From positions 1 through 64,000 of the forward strand of contig NZ_QNVT01000015.1 of the NCBI RefSeq assembly GCF_003385515.1: DNA of 64,000 bases, given 5' to 3'. The DNA comes from Chryseobacterium pennae (GTDB lineage Bacteria; Bacteroidota; Bacteroidia; Flavobacteriales; Weeksellaceae). Below are positions 43,175 to 51,392 of the stretch, one piece after another. A program made the translations under genes and the position numbers. The stretch's first letter is position 1, and each line of letters starts with the position of its first letter. The notes under the pieces are model-generated. The model worked only from the letters and a program-made list of their open reading frames with translations, was not told where the DNA came from and made no database searches.

Positions 43175-44266
43175 ATGCTTAAATCACTTTTCAATTGGAA
43201 AGTTTTAGTGAATTTAGTTGTGGCAATCGGTGTTTTCGTGGGTCTTGTATGGCTTACGTTCCGCTGGTTAGAGTACCATACTAATCACGGTCAGGAAATT
43301 CCTGTTCCCAATGTTGTTAATAAATCTGTACATGATGCTGTTAAAATATTAGATGATACAGGTTTGGAATATGAAGTAGACAGTGCCAATTATGACCCTA
43401 AATACAGACCATTTCAGGTTTTACAAATCTATCCTGCTCCGGGTTCCCGTGTAAAGGATGGAAGAACAGTGCGTCTTAAAGTGAATCCTAGAACATGGGC
43501 TCAGATTGCTGTTCCGGATGTTATCAACAAATATTCAGGACTGGCATTCCAGAGATTGGATCAGGTTGGACTGAAAATCGGGGATACTATTTATGAACCG
43601 AGTATTCAGAAAGATGCTCTTTTAAGAATTTTATATAAAGGAAATGCCGTAAATCCGGGTGCCCGTCTTCCTAGGTTCTCCGTAATTGACGTTGTGGTAG
43701 GATCAGGTCCAATGAGAAATATTTCTATTCCTAATGTAGTGGGACTTTCCGTAAAAGAAGCAAGAGCTGTGATTACGAAGAGTATGTTTGAAGTAGGATT
43801 GGTAGAATATGAAGATGGCGGAAAGGATGAATCTGATATTATCTATTATCAGGATCCAGCTCCAGGGGATGTCCGTGACCAGGGGATGCAGATTGACCTT
43901 TGGGCAAGTAAGAAAACTCCGGCAGAGCTTAGAGCAAAAGTGGAGCAGTTGAATTCTATTTACCGAATGAAAGTAGATACTTCTCTGCCACCGGTACGAT
44001 ATGAGGAAGTTCATAATGAACCAAGTTATGAAGCACCGGTAGTGCCTCCTCCGGCTCCTAGAAGAGAAACTCCAAAGACCGAAGCTCCGAAAACAGAGAC
44101 TTCTAAACCTCAGTCTACCACCCCTAAGCCAACAAGTACAGGGACAGAGAAACCTAAGGCTTCTACCAGTACTCCGGCTACAGGAACGACAGCAAAACCT
44201 GCCGCCTCCACTACTACTCAGCAACCAGCCCAAAAGCCGAAAGCTAAGAAAGTAGTTGTAGAATAA
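43175..44266 (+). CDS. PASTA-domain membrane protein
   Basis: The product (363 residues from this start) has an N-terminal membrane helix (VLVNLVVAIGVFVGLVWL, about 10-27), then three PASTA domains at about 42-105, 110-180 and 184-250 (IPVPNVVNKSVHDAVKIL, VPDVINKYSGLAFQRL, IPNVVGLSVKEARAVI). The last 100 residues are low-complexity Pro/Thr/Lys and end VVVE. There is no kinase or penicillin-binding domain, so it is a stand-alone PASTA protein, a type I recall as common in Bacteroidetes. PASTA domains bind peptidoglycan or beta-lactams. The divergent ddl gene supports a cell-wall role. Its terminator separates it from the downstream pseudouridine synthase. Confidence 0.88.
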   Translation: MLKSLFNWKVLVNLVVAIGVFVGLVWLTFRWLEYHTNHGQEIPVPNVVNKSVHDAVKILDDTGLEYEVDSANYDPKYRPFQVLQIYPAPGSRVKDGRTVRLKVNPRTWAQIAVPDVINKYSGLAFQRLDQVGLKIGDTIYEPSIQKDALLRILYKGNAVNPGARLPRFSVIDVVVGSGPMRNISIPNVVGLSVKEARAVITKSMFEVGLVEYEDGGKDESDIIYYQDPAPGDVRDQGMQIDLWASKKTPAELRAKVEQLNSIYRMKVDTSLPPVRYEEVHNEPSYEAPVVPPPAPRRETPKTEAPKTETSKPQSTTPKPTSTGTEKPKASTSTPATGTTAKPAASTTTQQPAQKPKAKKVVVE

Positions 44267-44289
44267 CTGCAAATTAATAATAAAAATAT

Positions 44290-44320
44290 AGGCTTCAACT
44301 GCAAAATGTTGAAGCCTTTT
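44290..44320 (+). terminator. Terminator of the PASTA-protein gene
   Basis: AGGCTTCAAC and GTTGAAGCCT form a 10-bp stem around TGCAAAAT, followed by TTT. Confidence 0.8.
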
Positions 44321-44339
44321 GTGTAAAAAAATAAATACA

Positions 44340-45413
44340 ATGTCAGAAGATAACGAAGATTTTTTAGATGAAGGATTATTGGATTCCAACAGTATTGATA
44401 CTATCGATATTGATGAGGAAAATAAAGGTTTATATGAACATCTTAATATCACTGCGGATCCCGGACAGGAGCCATTAAGAATAGATAAGTTTCTTTTAAT
44501 ACACCGTCAAAATTCTTCAAGGAATAAAATTTCTCAGACCTGCAGAGCTGGAAACGTTATAGTGAATGGTGCTGCAGTAAAGCAGAATTACCGTGTAAAA
44601 CCGGGAGATCAGATTTCTGTGCTGTTAACCCGTCCGCCAAGGGAAAACGTGATTATCCCACAGGATATTCCTATTAATATAATATATGAAGATGATGATC
44701 TGGTAGTTGTAGATAAAGAACCAGGAATGGTGGTACATCCAGGACATGGAAATTGGGATGGAACTTTGGTGAATGCTCTGGCATTTCATTTTGAAAAAAA
44801 TGGTGCAAAATCTGATCTTGACAGGGTAGGGCTTGTTCATAGGATTGATAAGGATACTTCCGGACTTCTGGTAGTCGCTAAAAATGAATATGCATTAAGT
44901 TTTCTGGCCAAGCAGTTTTTCAACAGAACCACAAAGAGGCTGTACTGGGCTTTTGTATGGGGAAATCCTAAGGAAGATGAAGGAACCATCAGAGGACATA
45001 TCGGAAGGCATCCTAAAAACAGAATGCAGATGTCTGTATACGAAGACGGAAGCCAGGGGAAACACGCGGTTACCCATTATAAAGTATTGGAAAGGTTTAA
45101 GTATATGACATGGGTGGAATGTAAGCTTGAAACAGGAAGAACTCATCAGATCAGGGCACACTTCAAGCATATCGGGCATACTTTATTTAATGATGAGCGT
45201 TATGAAGGGCATACCCCTTTAAGAGGTGTGAATATTCCAAAGTATAAGCAATTTATTAAAAATGTCTTTGAAATTCTACCAAGACATGCCCTGCATGCAC
45301 ATACCCTCGGATTTATACATCCTACAACAAAAAAGGAATTATATTTTGAAAGCCCAATGCCCAAAGATATGGCGGATGCTGTAAAAAAATGGAGAAATTA
45401 TTTAGAAAACTAA
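44340..45413 (+). CDS. RluD-type 23S rRNA pseudouridine synthase
   Basis: The product (357 residues from this start) has an N-terminal S4 RNA-binding domain (RIDKFLL, NKISQTCRAGNVIVNGAAV, about 50-110) and an RluA-family catalytic domain with the active-site Asp in VGLVHRIDKDTSGLLVVAK near residue 165. The conserved ARNEY-like and ETGRTHQIRAHF segments are present. Length and S4 domain point to RluD, which modifies helix 69 of 23S rRNA. The first 40 residues are acidic and family-specific. The frame is open seven codons upstream into the terminator, so ATG 44340 is chosen. Confidence 0.92.
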   Translation: MSEDNEDFLDEGLLDSNSIDTIDIDEENKGLYEHLNITADPGQEPLRIDKFLLIHRQNSSRNKISQTCRAGNVIVNGAAVKQNYRVKPGDQISVLLTRPPRENVIIPQDIPINIIYEDDDLVVVDKEPGMVVHPGHGNWDGTLVNALAFHFEKNGAKSDLDRVGLVHRIDKDTSGLLVVAKNEYALSFLAKQFFNRTTKRLYWAFVWGNPKEDEGTIRGHIGRHPKNRMQMSVYEDGSQGKHAVTHYKVLERFKYMTWVECKLETGRTHQIRAHFKHIGHTLFNDERYEGHTPLRGVNIPKYKQFIKNVFEILPRHALHAHTLGFIHPTTKKELYFESPMPKDMADAVKKWRNYLEN

Positions 45414-45433
45414 AAATATATTGAGAATTTTTT

Positions 45434-45441
45434 TATATTTG
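45434..45441 (+). promoter_or_regulatory. -7 box (TATATTTG) for the PorP/SprF-like gene
   Basis: TATATTTG is an exact consensus match. The predicted transcription start falls near 45447, which rules out the in-frame ATG at 45447 in favour of ATG 45465. A TTG 10 nt upstream is too close to be the -33 element. Confidence 0.5.
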
Positions 45442-45464
45442 TTGAATTGAAATCAAGATTTGTT

Positions 45465-46415
45465 ATGAGAAAACTATATGCTATCGTATGTTTAGCTCTT
45501 TTGTCAAATGCATACAAAGCACAAGAATCACTACCATATTATCAACAGTATCTTTTGGATGGTGACTTCCTGTTCAACCCAGCTCAGTACGGTAAAACAG
45601 ACTACGTACAGCTCAATGCCATTTATCAAAAACAATTTTCCAAATTCAGCGAATCCCCAAATGTACAATCTGTGGGAATCAATGCTAACATATTCGATAG
45701 AGTAGGTGCCGGTCTTACCATATTCAGAGACAGTAACGGTGCAGAATCTGCTGGAGGAATTACAGCAGGTGCTTCATACTTCATTCCTTTGAGTAGTGAG
45801 GGAGACAGAAAAGATCAGTTCTCTTTCGGTACAAGTATTAGTTTGTATAATAGAAATTTTGATTTTACTAAAGTCAACGTTGAAGAGCAGGGAGATCCAT
45901 TAGTAAATGGCAGTGAACAGAGTATTTTCATGGCGTATGCTAATTTCGGTTTGGCAGCTACCTATAGAAACCTTTTCGGGGGTGTTTCCGTAAATGATAT
46001 TGCATTAGGTAACGATAAGCCTATTGTAAACGGATTTGAGCCTTCTCCAATTAAATTCTTCTTAAACTTAGGATATAACTGGCATATTGCTGATAACATC
46101 ATGTTGACACCTGCAGCAATGATTAACCTGAATACCAATTCAACAAGAGTAATGGATTATAACCTGATGGCTACATTCTCTAATGAAGTGAATGCATTCT
46201 CTGTTGGGGTAAGTTATAGATCTGCTCAGAACAGATTTGACAGTCAGCAATTGGAAATTGCTCCGGTTGTTAAAGTAAGATTCAATAAATTTATGATTGG
46301 AGCTACTTATAACCTTGGATTATCTGATATTCAGCAGTACGGAGGAAACAGCTTCATGATCGGGCTGGGTTATAATTTTGATAACTTTATTAATGTTCGA
46401 GGATATAGATATTAA
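45465..46415 (+). CDS. PorP/SprF-family type IX secretion protein
   Basis: The product (316 residues) has a signal peptide (RKLYAIVCLALLSNAYKAQ, about 1-20) and the PorP/SprF signature: LPYYQQYLLDGDFLFNPAQ at the mature N-terminus, followed by a beta-barrel with family motifs VQLNAIYQKQF, GASYFIPLS and a C-terminal GLGYNFDNFINVRGYRY. PorP/SprF proteins anchor T9SS cargo, typically SprB-like adhesins encoded just upstream. Here the upstream gene is a pseudouridine synthase and no adhesin is in view, so this is a solitary copy. A terminator follows directly before hemW. Confidence 0.88.
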   Translation: MRKLYAIVCLALLSNAYKAQESLPYYQQYLLDGDFLFNPAQYGKTDYVQLNAIYQKQFSKFSESPNVQSVGINANIFDRVGAGLTIFRDSNGAESAGGITAGASYFIPLSSEGDRKDQFSFGTSISLYNRNFDFTKVNVEEQGDPLVNGSEQSIFMAYANFGLAATYRNLFGGVSVNDIALGNDKPIVNGFEPSPIKFFLNLGYNWHIADNIMLTPAAMINLNTNSTRVMDYNLMATFSNEVNAFSVGVSYRSAQNRFDSQQLEIAPVVKVRFNKFMIGATYNLGLSDIQQYGGNSFMIGLGYNFDNFINVRGYRY

Positions 46416-46438
46416 TCAATTTAATTTAAATAAATTTG

Positions 46439-46466
46439 AGCTCTGAATTTTTTCAGGGCTTTTTTT
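46439..46466 (+). terminator. Terminator abutting the hemW start codon
   Basis: AGCTCTGAA and TTCAGGGCT form a 9-bp stem (one G-T pair) around TTTT, followed by T7. The T-tract runs directly into ATG 46467. It ends the PorP/SprF transcript but also occupies the position of any hemW ribosome-binding site. Confidence 0.8.
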
Positions 46467-47591
46467 ATGATATATATTCACATTCCCTTCTGTAAGCAGA
46501 AATGCAGCTATTGTAATTTCCATTTTTCAACATCCCTGAACTTTAAGGATGAAATGCTTCTTGCCATGAAAACCGAAATACAGCTTAGAAAGGGCGAATT
46601 GCAGAACCGGAGCCTGAAATCCCTGTATTTTGGTGGTGGAACTCCTTCCATCCTTTCAGTGGATGAGATTAATTCTTTAATTGATGAGGTTTTACATTAT
46701 TTCAGCTTTGAAAAAGATATTGAGATTACTCTGGAAGCCAATCCGGATGATCTGGATAAGAATTTCTTAAAGCAGCTTGCGGGAACCCCTGTTAACCGGC
46801 TGTCCATAGGAACACAGAGTTTCTTTGAAGAGGATCTTAAACTGATGAACCGTGCCCATACTGCTTCAGAAGCAGAAGGATCCATTAAACGTGCCCAGGA
46901 TTTTGGATTTGAAAACCTGAGTATAGACCTTATTTACGGTTCACCTACCTCTAATCTGGAGATCTGGAAAGAGAATTTGAATAAAACCATGGCTTTGGAA
47001 GTTCCCCATATTTCCTCTTATGCCTTAACAGTTGAGCCTAAAACAGCTCTTGAAAACTGGATTTCAAAAGGTAAAGTTAAAAGTCCGAAAGAAGAAGAAC
47101 AGAACAGAGAGTTCTATTACTTATCAGACTTTTTAAAAGATAATGGTTTTGAACACTATGAAGTTTCAAACTTTGCAAAGCCTGGCTTCTATTCCAGACA
47201 TAATTCAGCCTATTGGAAGTATCAGGAATATTTAGGAATTGGCCCTTCTGCACATTCTTATAACGGATTTGATGTAAGAAGCTGGAATGTAGCTAACAAT
47301 CAACAATACATTAAAAAACTCAGTACAAAAATTTTAGCCAAAGAAGAAGAAATTCTGTCTAAGGAAGATCAGTTTAATGAAATGATAATGATCGGTTTAC
47401 GTACCATTTGGGGGGTAGACCTGAAAAGCTTAAAAGAAAAGTTTGATAACCGGTTCATGGAGCATTTTCAACATGAGATCAGACAGAAAATGGAAGAAGG
47501 TATTTTAACCATAGAAAATGATCATCTGAAAATTCCGGAAAAACATTGGTTTATGGCAGATGGAATTGCTTCGGATTTATTTATGGTTTAA
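46467..47591 (+). CDS. hemW: HemW-type radical SAM haem chaperone
   Basis: The 374-residue protein has the radical SAM iron-sulfur motif CxxxCxxC in IPFCKQKCSYCNFHF near residues 8-15, the SAM-binding LYFGGGTPS segment near 55, and a C-terminal HemW domain. It is the HemW branch rather than HemN, since the extended HemN N-terminus is missing. HemW binds haem and helps deliver it to respiratory enzymes. The gene starts right at the end of the previous gene's terminator. It may be read through or may start from a promoter I cannot place. Confidence 0.9.
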   Translation: MIYIHIPFCKQKCSYCNFHFSTSLNFKDEMLLAMKTEIQLRKGELQNRSLKSLYFGGGTPSILSVDEINSLIDEVLHYFSFEKDIEITLEANPDDLDKNFLKQLAGTPVNRLSIGTQSFFEEDLKLMNRAHTASEAEGSIKRAQDFGFENLSIDLIYGSPTSNLEIWKENLNKTMALEVPHISSYALTVEPKTALENWISKGKVKSPKEEEQNREFYYLSDFLKDNGFEHYEVSNFAKPGFYSRHNSAYWKYQEYLGIGPSAHSYNGFDVRSWNVANNQQYIKKLSTKILAKEEEILSKEDQFNEMIMIGLRTIWGVDLKSLKEKFDNRFMEHFQHEIRQKMEEGILTIENDHLKIPEKHWFMADGIASDLFMV

Positions 47592-47684
47592 TGACGGGCA
47601 AAATTCAGTGTAAGTAATTTGCTGTACCTTAAGAATATTGTATTAAATCCAAGATAATACAATGTAAATACAACGTAAATTCAT

Positions 47685-47692
47685 TAATTTTG
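47685..47692 (+). promoter_or_regulatory. -7 box (TAATTTTG) for murI
   Basis: TAATTTTG matches TAnnTTTG. A TTG codon at 47690 is part of this box and so cannot be the start codon; the next in-frame TTG at 47711 is about 14 nt downstream of the predicted transcription start. Confidence 0.5.
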
Positions 47693-47710
47693 TATAAAAT
47701 TTCAGTTCAT

Positions 47711-48541
47711 TTGAAAACTAAAAAACAAGATTATTCGCATCTTTCATCCAGCCAGCCTATCGGTATTTTTGATAGTGGAGTAGGAGGTCTTACTGTTGCT
47801 AAGGAAATCAAAAGGCTTTTGCCTAATGAAGACCTTATCTATTTTGGAGATACCAAACACCTTCCTTATGGTGAAAAGTCTAAAGAAGCAATTATAGAAT
47901 ATTCTACAAAGATTACCAATTTTCTGCTGAAGCAAAATTGCAAAGCGATTGTAATAGCATGTAATACGGCTACAGCCAATGCTCTAAATGAAGTGATGCA
48001 GTCGGTGGCCGGAAAAGTTCCTGTTATAGACGTTATTAATCCCGTTGCTGAAAAAGTATCTTACGAAATTCATAATAATGTGGGGGTGATTGCTACCAAG
48101 GCTACTGTGAACTCAGGGCTTTATAAAAAAAGCATCAGAAAGCATAATAAATGGATCAAAGTAGATGAACTGGCCACTCCTTTACTGGTTCCTGCCATTG
48201 AAGAAGGATTTAAAAATCACCCGATCACACATGCTATTATTTACAACTATCTAAGTAATAGTAAACTTAAAAATATTGAAACGCTGATTTTAGGATGTAC
48301 CCACTATCCACTTTTAATTGATGAAATTAAGCAGTATTATGGAAACAGAGTTCGTGTTATAGATTCTCCCAATATTGTAGCCAATCACCTGAAGATCATT
48401 TTGGATAAATATAATCTACTCAATGATAATAATCCCAATCCCAATTATCATTTCTATCTTTCGGATTTGACAAAAAACTTCGAGAAGATTTCGAAGAAGT
48501 TCTTTGGGAAAACAATTGATTTAGAATTAAAAGTATTATAG
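47711..48541 (+). CDS. murI: Glutamate racemase
   Basis: The product (276 residues from this start) makes D-glutamate for peptidoglycan. Catalytic cysteines are in IACNTATANAL (about 80) and LGCTHYPLL (about 193), and the N-terminal GIFDSGVGGLTVAKEI is the family signature. The start used here is TTG at 47711, since no ATG precedes the conserved GIFDSG motif and an earlier TTG falls inside the -7 box. The downstream spacer has a strong hairpin. Confidence 0.93.
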   Translation: MKTKKQDYSHLSSSQPIGIFDSGVGGLTVAKEIKRLLPNEDLIYFGDTKHLPYGEKSKEAIIEYSTKITNFLLKQNCKAIVIACNTATANALNEVMQSVAGKVPVIDVINPVAEKVSYEIHNNVGVIATKATVNSGLYKKSIRKHNKWIKVDELATPLLVPAIEEGFKNHPITHAIIYNYLSNSKLKNIETLILGCTHYPLLIDEIKQYYGNRVRVIDSPNIVANHLKIILDKYNLLNDNNPNPNYHFYLSDLTKNFEKISKKFFGKTIDLELKVL

Positions 48542-48602
48542 TATATATAGCTATGGTTTCTCTTAAGAAGATAAAGACCAGAAAAATTGCTGAAAATAAA
48601 GA

Positions 48603-48634
48603 GACTGCCGGTAAAATGTATATTACCGGCAGTC
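48603..48634. terminator. Strong hairpin between convergent murI and symporter genes
   Basis: GACTGCCGGTAA and TTACCGGCAGTC pair perfectly over 12 bp around an 8-nt loop. T-tracts are weak on both sides, so it may be a bidirectional terminator or an RNA-stabilising 3' end for the inositol operon. Confidence 0.6.
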
Positions 48635-48691
48635 CGCTTCTAAAAATATATTAAGTGGCTGTGAAGTTCAAATCGGAAAATATATAAACTC

Positions 48692-50299
48692 TTATTGTTT
48701 AGGTATGATTCCTAATGGGCTTAAAAGAACGAATACCAGAATAGTAAGGATTGCAATAAAAATGCAGGCAGGTTTTAAATATTTCCAATTTTCTACATTG
48801 ATAGCTCCTGTATCCTGAATGATAAAATTATTTTTTCTAGGATAATATTTACTTGCAATAATCAGTGTTATAATCGTTACAAAAAATGCGACAGCTAAAC
48901 GATGTAAGAAATGAATATGTATTCCCATCGCATCCAAGCCAAATTTAGAGAATAAGTAAAGTATAGTACCGAATATTAATCCTATTTTAGCTGCTTTTGC
49001 AGAAACTTTTGGCAATAATAAACCTGCTATTATAATCGCAAAAATAGGCATGTTGAAAATTGAACTGAATTCTTGGAGTATGATATACAGTCCTTTACCC
49101 GCCATACTGATAAATGGAGCGATAATCATAGATACTATTGCCATAATAGTTCCACTTTTTTTTCCAAATTTGACAATTTCAGTTTCACTGGCATCTTGTT
49201 TTATATAGCCTTTGTAAATGTCAATAGAAAATAATGTAGAAGCACTGTTTAATGCACCGTTAAAAGTACTTAAGATAGCCCCTACAACTATTGCAGCAAA
49301 AATACCAATAGCACTAGTCGGGAGTACTGCCTTTACCAATTCGGGATAGGCATAGTCTGGATCATTAAGACTATTTTTAAAGTAATAAAATGCAATAATA
49401 CCTGGTACAACAACAATGAAAGGAATGAAAATTTTAAAAAAAGCAGTCAATAATACTCCTTTTTGTCCTTCAGCCAAGTTTTTTGCAGCAAATGCTCTCT
49501 GGATAATAGACTGGTTCATGGTCCAATAAAATATCTGGGGAATAAACATTCCTGTAAAAATTACGGAAAATGGGACATCTGAGGTGGATTCCCCTACAGC
49601 GTTGAAACGATCGGGAACAGCTTCAAATACTGTATGTACCCCAGTTGTGAAGCTTCCGTCTCCTATTTTATAAAAAGCGAGTATAGGGATCAACGATCCT
49701 CCAATGATAAGGCCTATTCCGTTAATAAGGTCTGAAATGGCAACAGCTTTTAAACCTCCTAGAATAGCATATAATGATCCTAAAATACCAATTCCTACTA
49801 CCATCATGATCATAGCTGTAAATTTATCAATATTTAGATTTTCTGAAACATTGAAAATACTTTCTAAAGAAATAGCTCCTGTGTAGAGTACAATAGGAAG
49901 AAGAGTTGTTATATAGAGCAGAAGGAATAATCCGGAACAGATTACCCTAGTCTGTTTATCATAACGAAGTTCTAAAAACTCTGTGATAGTAACCAATCCC
50001 ATTTTAAGGTATCTCGGAAGAAAGTAAACTGCCATAAGTACTAAAGCTAAAGCAGCTAAAGTTTCCCATGCCATTACTTCCATTCCAAAGGCGTATGCAC
50101 TTCCGTTAAGTCCGACTAAGTGCTCCGTAGATAAGTTTGTAAGCAACAATGAGGCTGTAATTAAAATCGCACTAAGATTTCGTCCTCCCAAAAAATATCC
50201 AATGGAAGAATGTGTCAATTCGGTTTTTCGGGTATACCACCATGAAATGAAAGCTACTCCGGCGGTAAATAACAGAAAAGGGATTAGTATGGTAAACAT
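48692..50299 (-). CDS. Sodium:solute symporter, probable inositol importer
   Basis: The 535-residue protein belongs to the sodium:solute symporter family (SglT-like), with about 14 membrane segments. Visible family features are YFLGGRNLSAILITASLLL near residue 35, the long QIFYWTMNQSIIQRAFAAK segment near 255 and ISTFNGALNSA-type helices near 345. It is the last gene of the iol operon, with 26 bp to the previous gene, so import of inositol or another cyclitol is the natural role. In B. subtilis inositol enters by an unrelated major-facilitator protein. The substrate is inferred only from context. Confidence 0.85.
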   Translation of the reverse strand: MFTILIPFLLFTAGVAFISWWYTRKTELTHSSIGYFLGGRNLSAILITASLLLTNLSTEHLVGLNGSAYAFGMEVMAWETLAALALVLMAVYFLPRYLKMGLVTITEFLELRYDKQTRVICSGLFLLLYITTLLPIVLYTGAISLESIFNVSENLNIDKFTAMIMMVVGIGILGSLYAILGGLKAVAISDLINGIGLIIGGSLIPILAFYKIGDGSFTTGVHTVFEAVPDRFNAVGESTSDVPFSVIFTGMFIPQIFYWTMNQSIIQRAFAAKNLAEGQKGVLLTAFFKIFIPFIVVVPGIIAFYYFKNSLNDPDYAYPELVKAVLPTSAIGIFAAIVVGAILSTFNGALNSASTLFSIDIYKGYIKQDASETEIVKFGKKSGTIMAIVSMIIAPFISMAGKGLYIILQEFSSIFNMPIFAIIIAGLLLPKVSAKAAKIGLIFGTILYLFSKFGLDAMGIHIHFLHRLAVAFFVTIITLIIASKYYPRKNNFIIQDTGAINVENWKYLKPACIFIAILTILVFVLLSPLGIIPKQ

Positions 50300-50325
50300 G
50301 ATATTAAGATTTAATTGTTAATTTT

Positions 50326-51303
50326 TTATAGAAAAATCATTTGCTTTTTTTCTAATGATTGGCCGCAGGCATTGGCTAGTATTGAAGCCTGAAGAGCATC
50401 ATTTGCAGTAGAAGGGAATTCTTTTTTTTCCTTTATAGCTGTGATAAATTCTTTGGCTTCCTCTATATATGACTGTTTATATCTTTCAAGAAAAAAAGGC
50501 TCTAAGACGCTACTTTGAATATTACTGTCAGAGTAAAATTGAACATTGGTTATTTTTTTGTTTTCTGCGGAAATCATTCCATCATGTCCCAGTACTTCCA
50601 GACGTTGATCGTAACCATAGGATGCTTTCCGGCTATTGTCTATATTACAAATGATCCCATTTTTAAACTTCAGAGTAATAAGCGTTGTATCTATATCTTC
50701 TGTATAGTTTTTTGAGCCTATGGCAATGACTTCTTCTACCTCACTTCCACTTATAAAGCGTGCCATATCCAGATCATGAATGCTCATGTCGTTATAAATG
50801 CCACCAGACTGTCTGCTGTATTCAGCAGAAGGAGGGAAAGGATCTCTACTTGTTATTTTAATAATGACTGGTTTACCAATTTCTTGAAGTCTTTTCTTTA
50901 CGGTAGCAAAATCTGGATCAAACCGACGATTAAAACCTACCATAAGCCGTAATGAAAGATCAGAGTAAGAATTAATGAGAGTTTCTATCTTACTAAGCTC
51001 AGCATCCAGAGGTTTTTCACAGAATACAAATTTATTGTTATCCAATGCCTCCTTCACTTGAGTAAAATGATAAGTAGTAGGAGAGCATATCCATACCGCA
51101 TCAATATCTTTTTGATGCAATAGCAGGCGATAGTCGGTATAAAAGTTAGGAATTTGATATTCTTCTACTGTCTTTTTTATAAGATCTGGTGAAATGTCAG
51201 ATATAGCCACAACATCCACATCCTTTAATGTTTTTAGCGCAGCAAGATGTACTTGTCCTATTCTTCCAAGCCCTATTATGCCTATTTTTAATTTATTGTT
51301 CAC
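50326..51303 (-). CDS. iolG: Inositol 2-dehydrogenase-like oxidoreductase (copy 1)
   Basis: The 325-residue protein is a Gfo/Idh/MocA-family NAD-dependent dehydrogenase: Rossmann motif KIGIIGLGRIGQVHLAAL at the start, FVFCEKPL near residue 94 with the catalytic-region Lys, and a C-terminal alpha/beta domain with VGFNRRFDPDF and the DMSIHDLDMARF segment near 170. It would oxidise myo-inositol, or a stereoisomer, to inosose. A second paralogue lies in the same operon at 56710-57741, and they presumably act on different cyclitols. An 89-bp gap separates it from the upstream iolA. Confidence 0.85.
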   Translation of the reverse strand: MNNKLKIGIIGLGRIGQVHLAALKTLKDVDVVAISDISPDLIKKTVEEYQIPNFYTDYRLLLHQKDIDAVWICSPTTYHFTQVKEALDNNKFVFCEKPLDAELSKIETLINSYSDLSLRLMVGFNRRFDPDFATVKKRLQEIGKPVIIKITSRDPFPPSAEYSRQSGGIYNDMSIHDLDMARFISGSEVEEVIAIGSKNYTEDIDTTLITLKFKNGIICNIDNSRKASYGYDQRLEVLGHDGMISAENKKITNVQFYSDSNIQSSVLEPFFLERYKQSYIEEAKEFITAIKEKKEFPSTANDALQASILANACGQSLEKKQMIFL

Positions 51304-51338
51304 TTTATTTATTGTTTCATTTATATTGTTGATTACTG

Positions 51339-51360
51339 TATCCCATAGTTTTACGGGATA
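51339..51360 (-). promoter_or_regulatory. Small hairpin in the iolA-iolG1 gap
   Basis: TATCCC and GGGATA pair around a 10-nt loop in the only long internal gap (89 bp) of the operon. It lacks a T-tract. It may adjust expression or mRNA stability for the last two genes; this is inference. Confidence 0.3.
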
Positions 51361-51392
51361 TTTATTTTTGCGTTAAAATGTATATGAGAAAA

